Below, in pieces: positions 14,001-26,000 of a DNA stretch of 64,000 nucleotides. The notes beneath the pieces are model-generated. The model had not been told where the DNA came from, ran no database searches, and saw nothing but the letters and a program-made list of their open reading frames with translations. Origin of the DNA: Enoplosus armatus (lineage: Eukaryota > Chordata > Actinopteri > Centrarchiformes > Enoplosidae); contig NC_092200.1 of NCBI RefSeq assembly GCF_043641665.1, forward strand, positions 2,801,194-2,865,193. Direction: 5' to 3'. Positions within the stretch are counted from its first letter, which is position 1. Every line of letters starts with the position of its first letter. Made by a program: the position numbers and the translations under genes.

Positions 14001-17000
14001 GGGTATTTCAGGGGTTTTAGATGCACTCAAACAGAGTCATGAGAGATAAAGTGACAGTTATAGGTGATATATGTGAGACTTCAGCAACATTTACACCACT
14101 ATAGTACCTATATGGAGGTCAAAGTACTAGGGTGGGTTAAAGCCCGGTTAATAATGTGCTACAGTATGACGGCGCTATGAATTCAGTAAGAGATCAAACA
14201 GTTCCCATACCGGGAGTCGAACCCGGGCCGCCTGGGTGAAAACCAGGAATCCTGACCGCTAGACCATATGGGACCTGGTCACCTGCTACCTTAATGGGTA
14301 TCGAGCAGGGTACAGCTAGTGCAGCAGGAAAGTAAACTTTCGATGTACCTTGGTTGTCTCTCAGGGTGAAGTTTGGGTTGTTGGCGGCCTCTGGAGCCAA
14401 GCTGTAGTAGAAGTGTTGTCCCCCCAGCGGCTCATCTGGATCCAACGCCGTCACCGTCTGGATCAGCTGGATTAACAGACGCAGAGTTAGAGCCCAGTGG
14501 AAGAAAGGCACTGATTCAAAGCACAAAAGTATTAGTAACATGTACTTAAGTATGACGCGTAAAAGTACCCGTTCAGAGTGGATTATTATCAGTTTTACTC
14601 ATTCATTGATGTTTAAGCAGCATTTTAATATTTACGTAATATAATACGTTTAACGCCGTCATGTCCGACGTTTTCGTGTCTCTGTACCTGCCCAGCTTTG
14701 GCGTTTTCACACACATAAGCCTCCAGGTAGGGCGTCAGCGAGGGGGGGTTATCGTTCACGTCCAGGATCCTCACAGCCACCGACACACTGGCGATCTGCG
14801 CGGGGTTATCTGCAGGAACAAACACACACACAGCCCATCGGTCAGAAGATGTAAGACGGACTGTGACAAATGACTCTTTGAGGATCCTGCTGAGTTCAGT
14901 TTGTGCGGCTCTTAATCTTCCCCTCATTTACAGCGAGCCTGCGGCGCATTAGAGCTCCTCGCGCTCAGATTACACTACTATTATTCTCCATTACCAATCA
15001 GCAATTTGCATATCTTAACCAGCTGTGTAATAGGCAATAGAAACGCAATTAGTGGGTAGTAGCCACTTTCTCAGGTTTCATCACATGATCGATCAATCAA
15101 TGGTGTGACTTTGGCTCCGGAGGTCGAAGCTGCATGCGGCCCTCAGCGCTAACTTTGCTGACGTGTCACCGAAGTGAAGTGGAATCAGTGGTGCGTGAAT
15201 CCAGTTGGGTTAAAGTACGACGCAGCTCAATTAGGACTGAGTTTCGAAGCTTCGACTGGCCCTTTTTCCACGGAAGACATTTTAACATGTCACAGCAGAA
15301 AAGCAAGCAATGACGGCTGCATTCCATTTAGCTGCTTCAGTTTCAGGGTCCCGGTATTGTTAATGTTGTTAGTAACACCTGAGCTTTTCCCACAAGTCAG
15401 AATGTCTGCTGTGGAAAAGACAATAAGAATTATGAGAATTTTCTCATAAAAGTACTTCATACTATGATTTTTTTGTGCATGACAAAATGCCCCTTTTCTC
15501 ATAAAAAATATGACTTCATTCTCATTAGATAACAATTCTTCTTGCAAAATTATGACTTTTTACATTCAATCACAACTTTTGTATTATATTATATAATAGG
15601 TATCTCATAATTACTAGATTGGTTTAGTTTGTAATTATGAGATTTCTTTACTTCTGCAAGAATTTCTCACAAAGTATTATGAATTTTGTTGTAATATTTC
15701 ATTTTATTAGTTTATCCTCAAAATGTCTCCATCTAATTTGTCCAAAAATTACATCTTTGTTCTCAAAAATGTCAATCGTCGTTTGGCATGAATGCAGTTT
15801 AAAGTGCTTTACCGTGTAATAAAACTTTAAATAATAACACAAAAAGCAAAAGTAAAAGAAAGTAAAGAGAGAAGAGTAACTAACAGGTGTATGTGAGTGA
15901 AAAGAAAAACTCTCTCTCTCTCTCCATCCCTTCCTACCTGTGCCCTCTCTCGCCCTCTCCGTCACATCTTTAATTAGCCACCATGCGAAAAAGTGATTTA
16001 ATTAGTCATTAATTCAATTACCATCTCCTTTTAGGTGTGTCTACCAAACAAGGAGACAAACAGACAAACAGAGCAGAGGGAGGCGGGTGAAGGTGACTTT
16101 CGGTGCCACCAGCTGTGTGCAGCTCTGCAGGGCATCTCCTGCTCGACGTTACGTAACTGCTTCTGTATTTGTGCAAATATATTCACTGTCATCTGGTTTT
16201 TTTTTCTCTCTCCACGAATCTCATCAACTCACTTTTGTCTGTAACTTTAAGCCGAACTAAAACTTAAAAATAAGAAGTCAGGTTATATATCTTTGTACTT
16301 ATTTGGTCCAAACTGTAAGTATGTTTAATCAAAAGTTCCGATTCAGTGCTCGCAATAGAAAGCTAGCTTAGTTAGCTTGCTAGCTTCTACTTCCTGAGTG
16401 GAATCCAAACTGAACTTTGGTTCCTCCAAAATATTTAATGTTTTAAAGGTAATCTTTAATCTAATTTAAGCGATAGGCTACATAACCACCGCCATGCCAG
16501 CGTGCTGAAAAAGGGGGGAGAAAAAAATCTTTCGGCATCATTGGATTTACTTGGAAGTTGAAAGTGCGTCTATTTCCACAAATATGTCTGCACAGATGTA
16601 CAAATATATATATTTTAATGCTGCAGTATCAATGTAGTTTACTGTGTGTTCTGACATACTTTGTTAAGAAAAAAACCTGCCAGGATACAAACGTATAAAA
16701 TCAAGCTTATTTTTCTAGAGTCTGGTGCAGCTACGTGCCATCTCATCCCTTTGTTTGAATACAGATATTTTTTTTTTTAGAAAAGTCTAGAAACTGTGTG
16801 ATTTCTCTCTATCTGATTTCTAGCAACACACTGAAATATTTTCAGCGTCAGCACTGGCATGACGTGAGGTAAAAACACGCAATTATAGACAGAAATGACT
16901 TGATAAGATGGAGATTCTGCATGAGAAAAGCCTGTGTGTGTGTGTGTGACGTACTCATCTCCATGGCGAGGACGGTGATGTTGTGCCAGCCGATCTCCTC

Positions 17001-20000
17001 TCGGTCCAGCGAACGCACCGTCATCAGCGACCCGGAAGTGATTTCGATGTAGAAGTACTTCTCGGGGTCACTGGACCTCTCGATGGAATACCTGGTGACA
17101 CAAAATGACACGTGTCACGTGAAGTATCGGCGCTGAATAACGTGCACCTTTTGTGTGTTTTTGGGAGCTTGTAATCCTATCTGGGGGAGGGGGAGGGGGG
17201 GGTTACGCTGCACATGCACAATCCAGCATGTGTGTATCTGTGCGATAAGGTGTCAGGCTGGCAGCTTCTGAAGGCACAATAAGAAGAAGAGGCTCCAGAT
17301 AAAGCTTAATCAGAGTATCTGCCTCCTCTGCCAAACCGGCGCCGGGGATACGCAGACCTGCAGCGTGCCGCCTCGGCTCGTCTCCTGCCACCGCGGGCCG
17401 TTTTCCCAAACACTCCTCTGAGAGCGACATGCAACAGCCAGAGAAGCAGCAGAATGTAGAGCACATCCTCTTCCAGGCTGCGGAGCAGAAACCTGTTTAT
17501 GTAACCATGAGGTGTCCTGTGTTCACACATGGACTGAATTCAACTGGAGCCGCTTCACTCGGCTCTCAGCTGGAAGAATAAAGGTGTGTGTGTGTGTGTG
17601 TGTGTGTCAGCGTCAGAGCGAATCACTTCACTTGAGCGTTGAAGTGATTTTGTCGATGAATTGATTAGAGAGTCATTTAAATGACTTGTTGTTTCAAGTC
17701 ATTTACCAAGTCCTGCTTCTTTTTTTCCCCCGTTTTTTTTCCTTCGTCTAAAAATGTATGACTTAAACAACTAATCTGAAAGTGAAAAAAATAGACATTG
17801 TTGTTCCAAGACGATGACGAAAAGCAACACTGCATCTTTTGTTTGGACGAAATAAGCAAACTAAATATGTGACCTTGGTCTGAGGGGACTTTTCAGTGGC
17901 ATCAACCAGCAGATAATCAGCAGGTTAAAGGCAGCAAGTGTAGATTCTTTATGTGATTACAGCATATTTCAGAATCCTCTGCTCCGTCTCTGGGTTGGAT
18001 CTTTCAGAGGGATTCTTAAAAAGTTCTTACATACAAGAGCTTCTCATTGAGCTCTTTCTCGTTATATTTTGGCCTGGATGGTTTTCAGGGACGTTTTTTA
18101 TCTTCAACCGATCCCGATTTCTGAAAGCCGCCACTTAAGATAACTAATGTTTTTAGACTGAAGTTGCGCAAATTCAGTCTTTTACGCTAAAAATGTAAAC
18201 GTTTATGTTATCATCTGAAGGTGGAGTAGTCTTAAAAACACTGAATCTCGCCATTCAAAACCAATAATCTCTATATTTGGGACCTTCTGACATGATTGCG
18301 TGTGTTCACGGGGTTGTTTGCAGTGTGTGTTTCGGACTGTGTGCCGACAGGGAACAGTCGTGACTGGCACATCCGCGGCTGGCAAGGATCTCCCTGAAGG
18401 ATCTCTATTAATATCACTCCTCCACAGCCATGAGGAGGGGCTACTGTGTGTGTGTGTGTGTATGAATGAAAAAGTGTGTGTGTGTGTGTGTGTGTGTGGG
18501 TTCAGATATATCTGCCAGTCATGCTGCTGTCGGTAAAGGACAGAAGGATGTAGAATGGAAATGAGACAGACAGAGAGACTGAAGGTCACCTGCTGCTTGT
18601 TATCTGTCATCTGATGTTGTTGTTGCTGCTGCTGCAGTATCTGGCCTCAGCTCCTCACTGTCACCCCCCCCAACTGACTCCTCAGCTATCTGGCTGCTTG
18701 TGCTGTAACTCCTCCTCATGCCCCGACTTTTTGAAAAGCTCTCTCACTGATTCACCGTCACAATAATGCAGCGCCAGCTCTGGGGGAGTCAGATCGGAGC
18801 TTTAGCTGCGTCGGGGTCTGACGGAGTCCCTCTCTCTCCAGGGATCAGAGAGCTCCTCGAGCATCAAAGAGTTTAGAGCAGTGGTTCCCAACCTGGAGGT
18901 CGAGCCGAGATGTTCAACAAAATCCTCATGATCATGACATATGTAATGTTTTTGATATCAATATATATTGTAATACAGTACATTTTATATTTCAATCTAG
19001 AAACCGATTAAAGGAGGAGTCAGGCTTAGATTTAGGTTGGGCTCATTACTTTAACCTTTGCCTTTGTCTCACTCACACACTGAAGTTAACTAAGAGTTCA
19101 CAGCCATGCCAGCAGCTCTGTGAGGCTGTACAGCTGTGCTTTGAGCTAAATGCTAACGTCAGCATGCTAACATGCTCAAAACATCCTCGTAACGCATTTG
19201 CAAGCCCGATTTTTTTAAAGTATTTTAAATCCGGCATTGTTTACATCCATGTTTACATGCTTACTGTGTCTTAACTCTTCCTTTCCTTTGCTGGCACGCT
19301 GCAGCATATCTTTGCATGTTGCCACCACCTGTTGATCAGTGGAATAGTGTGAAACCATTGGCAGGAATGTGAAAACGGGGACCCACTCATAAACAGTTTC
19401 TCCGTAGCGCTACTAGAGAAGAAAAATCCACATTCCAGCTAGCGTCTTCGAAAACTCCCTCAATGCCTTACCGATGCAAGGATTTGCTTTTAGGTGTGTA
19501 AGTTGCACTTATGTGACACTTCACTTGTCAGGGGAAACGATGAGGGTTCAGAAGTGTCTGAGATCTCAACTCACTGTTGACTGTTTGTTGTGCAGTGAAT
19601 GAGCGAATGAGGAAGATAAACTGCCGAGTGTCCACGCAGACAGAGGAGTTTAGCAACACACACACACACACACACACACGCTAACATCGTGTCACTTACA
19701 TCCATTTCCTGTGCACTACTTTTAGCCCTAATCGAGGTTGTAAAGCGGACAGCTGGGACGGGGTGCAGCCTGTGCCATGTGAAACACTCATTTACTGCCG
19801 CAGTCATTGATTCCGTCAGATGATTAATAGCCTAATTAAAGGCTTTATGTCTAATTAGTTTATGAGAGGTGCAGTCTGGACAGTAAACCCACCACGCGAC
19901 ATCTGTTCTGTTAGAGCACAAAACATACTCTCCAATAATTGAGAGAAGTCAAAGTCCTCAGCTTCTAGTCTCTCTGTGTGCGGACTAATTGCTGGATGTT

Positions 20001-23000
20001 GAAACGTATCAGGGTTGTTATTAACATTATTATGTTTGTCCTCCTCATCCTCGCCTCCATCAGCATCAGCCGCCCCACTATGGAGCTCTCAAACACACAC
20101 ACACATGTTGATAAATGGTGTCTCAGTCGTAGCTGCTGAGAGGAGTCATGTTGTGATGCTGCCCCCTGCTGGCGATCAGGTAACAGCACATCTACAAAGT
20201 TTAAATTCTAATTTAATGTTCTGATAACAGTTAATTCACTTTACCCACATAATGCTTTATTATTACAGCCTGTCCCAGCATGCATTGGGGGAAAACACCC
20301 AGGACAGGCGAGGCACTTAAAATGGTTTTTCATGTATAAATTATATTATTGGCACTCATTTTATTTGGATATTGATGAGACTAAAACAGCCAAAATTGTT
20401 TTAGTGTTATTGCCATTTTTAATTGAAGGAGTTGTCAAATCCATTGGATCCTTTTCATGAGGTGCATATATTTACTTTGTATTTGTCACCTTGGTTTAAT
20501 TAAGGTATAATTAATCACAGGTGCAGTAGCTCATGAATGCAACTCTCATATCTGAGATTTCAGAGCCTCTCAGCTGCACTTGAATCTACCATAAATCAGT
20601 AAAAGACATTTCAAATACTTCTTCTGGTTTAGAAAAATAACACAACATAAGTTTGCTGTGATAAAGTAGGTTCACATTTTTCTACCTCACCAACATAAAT
20701 ATAAAAAAGAACAAAACACCAGTTTGATCTTGTAAAACATGAAGAGAAAAACAGACTTTCAGTGGATGATTGCTACGTTTTCCTGTTAGACTTTTGAATA
20801 CAAATAATACTGAACACAACTGTATAATTTACATGATTTACTTTGCTGAATGACCCGATTTGTGCTTTTGAGGTTAATTTCTTTGGTGCATTTGGGGTAT
20901 TTAATGGCTTATTTGGACTATAAACTGTAGATGCAACTTGCAAATAACATGGACAGTAAATAAGTTTGCAGTGAAGGCAAATGTGAAATTGTGTTCAGAC
21001 TCACAGTTGATTGTTTCTGTGGAAAGCAACGAGTGGAGCTATAAAAGCCACGTTTTCCTCACCTCACAGTGTTGTTGGCGGCATCGGGATCCCTCGCTGA
21101 CACCGTCTTCACCACCGTGCCGATCTCAGCGTCCTCTGGCAGCTCGATGTAGTACGCTGGCAAATCAAACAGCGGTGGCTCGTCCACGTCCTCCACGCTC
21201 ACGTGCACGATGGTGACGTCCTTGAAGGGCCCGCGGTGGCGTAATGCAGGGTCCAGGTGGGTGTTGGCGCCCTCCACCTTCAGAGTATAACTGGGCTTGC
21301 TCTCAAAGTCCAGTGGCTGGAGGGTGAACACACAGAAAGGCGTTACACAGATGAAACATGTCATGGTTACTGAGCTTTTGCTGCACTTTGGCTGCAGTTT
21401 TAAACACAAGTTGGCAAATAAGTCACGCCAGTTAAAAGGATTCTCAGTTATAATTCCTTGAAGAAACACTTGAATTTGTGCCAGTTTGATGTTTAAGAGT
21501 GAATCTGCCGCAGTAGTATATATACAGTAGAGGTCAACCTTGTGTCAGGGCAAAAATGTCCAGTACAAGATCATCGGGGGGGGTAATAACATGCCAGGAC
21601 AAACTGATGAAGGATGCTACAGAAAGGTGAAGAGATCAAGACAGATGTTTCTTCAAAAAAGTGAAACTTAAAAGTATTTATTTTAGTGCCGAATTTACCA
21701 AAAGACACTGAGAATCAAGAAAGGGTTGCAGACAGCACTTTACCAGTCTTGTAATGTTTGGTGCTCTCAAGGAAAAATTAAATTGCCATATTTTTAAATG
21801 GAGTTTTGTAACTTTCTCCCTGTATGATTTTCGGGGTTCGTATCAGGGTTTCAAATATCAAATGAGACTCTGATTAACATTAATTCAGATAAAAGGGATG
21901 ATTAGGGATTATCTGTATTATCTATTACCTGCAACTTGCATAATAAAAATGTGGATTTTTCTTTATCAGTTTGCCTGTGTACCTTTTTCACCATGATGAT
22001 ACCAAAAAGGTTGGTGGGGTCTGTGCTGATGTCAAAGGTGTCCCTTCCATCTCCATCGATGATGCTATACTTCATCTCAGCGTTGATCCCGATGTCCCTG
22101 TCCTTCGCCCAGATACGACCCACCACTGTACCCACAGGAGCCGACTCTGGGACGCTCATCTGATACAGCCCTGAGGAAATAAATGAACAGGATGATCATC
22201 CGGTCATACCTTTTCCATCTGTTTCACTTTTGTTATCCTCTAGAGGGAGCCAAACCTCTTCCATCACCTCTGTGGCTGTTCTCTCTCCTCAAAATCACAT
22301 CTCAGACAGCTTAAAATAAATGGCTCCATAAACGCCTCACAATTGGGTTATATACTGTCTCGTGGGCCAGCTTCAATTTCATCTACCGTTTAACCTCAAA
22401 GAAGAGGTGACAGCTGCCCAATTTGTGGCGCTCCCTGCAGTCCAAAGTGAAACGCCTGCACATTGTGCTTGACAGAGGGGAATCCCTGAAGCTCTTCACA
22501 ACCGATCAAAGTTCTATCGAAGTGATGGCACTAATTGGTGGGGGACTAGTGATGGAAGTGGAAGTGGGTGGCGGCGGGCGTTTTCTTTGTCTAGGAGTGA
22601 AGCCACCCGTCGGCCAGGAAGAGATGACCGCGGACAGCTAGACAACCCCTGACCTCAGGAAGACGGTAATGAGAGGAGCAGAAATGGGGATAATCAAAGA
22701 GACAGCATGGGCCGACTGGTGGCTGAGGGAGGGGAGGGAGGGGAGGAGGCCAGGGGGTAAATGGCCTGGGACTGGTGGCCAGAAGAGGACAGAGGGAGAA
22801 GGGCAGGGGGGCCAACAGCTTGGATGCTCGAGAGAAATGAGGTGTGTAGATGTGGAGTCACCCATATAAAACTGTAAACTCTCATGGTGTGTGTGTGTGT
22901 GTGTGTTCACACGTGGCTTGCAGATGCTGCAGTCTCATGTTTTACTGCGTGCAGGCATTCGCTGCTGAAACAAGCTGCCAAGTCAAACCAGGAGTCAAGT

Positions 23001-26000
23001 ATCAGCCCCGAAACAAAACTGTGTGCTGTTTCTGAAATTCAAGTGAAATTCAGGGTCACCTGAGGGCTTTGACAAGAGGTTTAAGATGCTGTTCAGCCGC
23101 TAATGTCTGCGCGTGGGGTTAGAGATTTAACAATGCAGTAAGCTCACGATTCGGTACAATATATAATACAGGGTTCGCTGTCAACTCATGATAATCTTAA
23201 GGGAATATTCATGTTGGAATGAAAACAAACTGAGACAAAACAAAACTACTTATTCATTTCATCCTTAAGCGTAAAATCAGGACTTTATCTGCATAATACT
23301 AAACTGAATAATACAAAATATACGTATATGAGAATGTCAATCCTCATGAAGATCAGATTTTTTACTTTAAATTAATCAGCAACTAGAAATTTCCAAAATT
23401 CAGTGGTTTCAGCCTCTCTAACATGAGGATTTGCTGTTTTAAGTGAATATCTTTGGGTTTTGGGGACAAAACAAGACACTTGAAGACGTCACCATGGACT
23501 CTGGGAAACTGCGATATTATTTTCTGACATTTTATAGACAAAATAAGAGAAAATCATTTGCAGATCAATCGCTAATGAAAAGAATCCTTAGCTGCAAACA
23601 ATACTTTGTCATAACTGATCAGGTTTAGCTGATATTGCGATCTATTGAGGCATTTAGTCACATTTTTGTATTGTGATGTATTACGGCACAATGTAGTCTT
23701 GCACCTGTTTCTCCACTGTTGAGAGAAACTGATGAGAACTCGTGAACTTTGCTTCTTCTTCAGCTGTGAGCGTATCAGGAGGGATTAGAGAAAGGTGAAG
23801 TGGGTTCAGGTAGAGAAAGGTGAATCAGGAAAGAAAGAAAAATGGGAGAATAATAAGACAGACTGCAGTGAGGAGGAAGCGTTCTCCGTCTCTTACTCTG
23901 GTCAAACATGGGCGGGTTGTCGTTAATGTCGCCGAGCGTGATGTTGACAGTGGTGGTGCCCGCGAGCCCCCCCAGCTGGCCGCCCATGTCCTTGGCCTGG
24001 ATGACCACAGTGTAGTTTTCTCTGGTCTCCCGGTCCATGTCTGCCAGGGACACACGGACTACGCCTGAGGAGGGAAGCCAAGACCGAGAGAGGGTAAGAA
24101 AGACACGAGGTGAACTGAAGGTCAGCAACACAGAACAGATTAGGGTCATGTGTCCTGGAATGTCGACGCTCCCAACGGACCGGACCAAAGGATGCTCGAG
24201 TGGTTTATAAGTAAACTTGTCATTCTATCGTACTTTTTCAGCAAAGACTTAGTTTAATCACAGGGTGTCTCGTTTAAAGCTGCACCATTTTCCCTTTTTC
24301 GGGATGAAGGATTGGAGATTTCTTGGTTAAAATAGCAACATTTCTGCACGTAAAACCTCAATTATTCACATGTAATTGAGTTAACATGTTTTAAGTGTGC
24401 ATGACAAAGACTTCAGATAAGCAAAGTATGTAAGTAAGTAAATCTAAAGCATAAACTTAAGCATAGTAGCTTCATGAAGAGTCAATTATTAGTTTCCACG
24501 GTGGGAGAGTATTTGTAAAAGTCAGACGCATTTGAACTGTAAGAAAAGATTTAACACTCAGTACAATAACCAGGTTATTGCAGAGCACATATCCGACCTT
24601 GGCATCTCTACGCCACAATGTACAACGCATTACTACCGAAGACATCCATACATGGACAAGTTTGTTAGACACAGCACAATCTAAACAAGTGATGTTTTGT
24701 GCTGAAGAGTAAGAAAAGGAGAGGATGTAATATTGCTCAGGGTTAGAGCTATATGTGTTAAAGTTGTACATCGTGTTCTCGCCAATAAAAGACTCAGTGC
24801 TGTGCTTATAGCCGAGTCGGGGGGGGGGGCTGATTGATAGCTGTAGAGCCACTTGTGCTTCAGTGATGGATGAACCTACAGCGGCAGCGGTCTGAGAGGC
24901 TGCTGATGGGCAGCGCAGCCTGAGAAGTTTGGCAACACATTTCTGTGCTGACAAACAAGGAAATGAGGCAGCTGTGGTAAACAATGGCCAGTGACTCTCT
25001 GCTTTTAGGAAGCTAATAGATTTTTGGAAGCGGTGGCTGGAGTTATGAATGCTGCAATGTTGCAGTTAGATATTAAAGCTCAAGGAGGTTGAGCTCCTCA
25101 TTTACAAGTTTTGTATACTTTATTTTTATTGCTGCCTCCGTGCTTAATTGGTTTGTTACACTCTATGGCCAAAAGTATGTGGACACCTGAACATTACATC
25201 CATAACGGCCTCCACACTTCTGGTGTCCCCATACTTTTGGTGATTGGAAATTGATTTAATACTAATACTTTTATCTATTTATTTTACGATTCATTCAATT
25301 ATTCAATTACCTCCTTCAGGAACAGTTTGACATTTTGGGAAATACACTTAGACTTAGATGAGAAGATTGATACCACTCTCTTGTCTGTGCGTTAAGTACG
25401 GAGATCGAGACAGGAGGTGATTAGCTTAGCTTAGCATAAAGACTGGAAGCAGGGGGAAACAGGTAGCTTGGCTTTTTTTTTCCATAGTTAAAAAATAAAA
25501 TGTCTTTTCGTGTGCGGATTAAACAAACAAGATACACAGTGTTCAGTAAGCTAGCTGTCTTTCCCTTCCTCTCTATGCTAAGCTAACCTAATTGTCTCTT
25601 GGTTCCAGTTCATAGACACGAGACTGGTATCAATCTTCTCATCTGACTCTCGACAATAAAGCAAATAAGCTTAATGATATGTTGATATGATAGCATTGTT
25701 TGCTAAATGATTGGCAGCAATGTAAAGTATGTTTGGCTTGTAATAAACATCGCCATGGTCTGAATGACAAATGAGGACAAATATATATATATATATATAT
25801 ATTTTTCCTCTTATGAGACAGTTTCTTGATCCACTCGATCACTTCACCACGAGGGGCTGCCTGTCTTATTCTGTCCTCATTTTCAACAGAGAAGTCACAC
25901 TCTGAGCTCAGCACATCTTTTATTTTTGTGCCAGGAGTTTTTGAGATACTGAAAGTTACAACAAAAGAGCGCCGTGTTTCAGACAAGTGTTTGGTAGTCT

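Larger units (their letters stand above)
14810..16954 (-). other. cdh20: cdh20 intron 7
   Basis: 2145 bp between coding exons 7 and 8. It begins at the donor GTACGT with a CA repeat and contains an AT-rich block of repeated CTCATAATT-type words at about 15420-15690. A C/T-rich stretch lies near 15909-15960. No coding sequence is seen. Confidence 0.9.
17092..21062 (-). other. cdh20: cdh20 intron 6
   Basis: 3971 bp, the largest intron between coding exons. It holds dinucleotide repeats at 17584-17608, 18445-18498 and 19655-19679, a repeat tip near 18876-18910 and a GCTAAC-type repeat fragment at 19138-19182. Open frames inside it are unrelated to any family I know. Confidence 0.9.
22171..23896 (-). 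other. cdh20: cdh20 intron 4
   Basis: 1726 bp between coding exons 4 and 5. It contains a GGGAGG-type purine-rich stretch at about 22720-22815, a GT repeat at 22887-22906, and a degenerate hAT-like fish repeat at about 23350-23600. Confidence 0.9.

Noticed and set aside
14194..14541. Minus-strand open frame of 115 codons covering exon 9 and beyond
   Set aside because: Only 14466-14349 is exon. The rest reads into intron sequence and through the tRNA-Glu gene.
24472..24984. Minus-strand open frame of 170 codons inside cdh20 intron 3
   Set aside because: It is flanked by correctly spliced exons on both sides. It does not resemble a cadherin segment or any known domain, and adding it would not fit the phase-1 junction.
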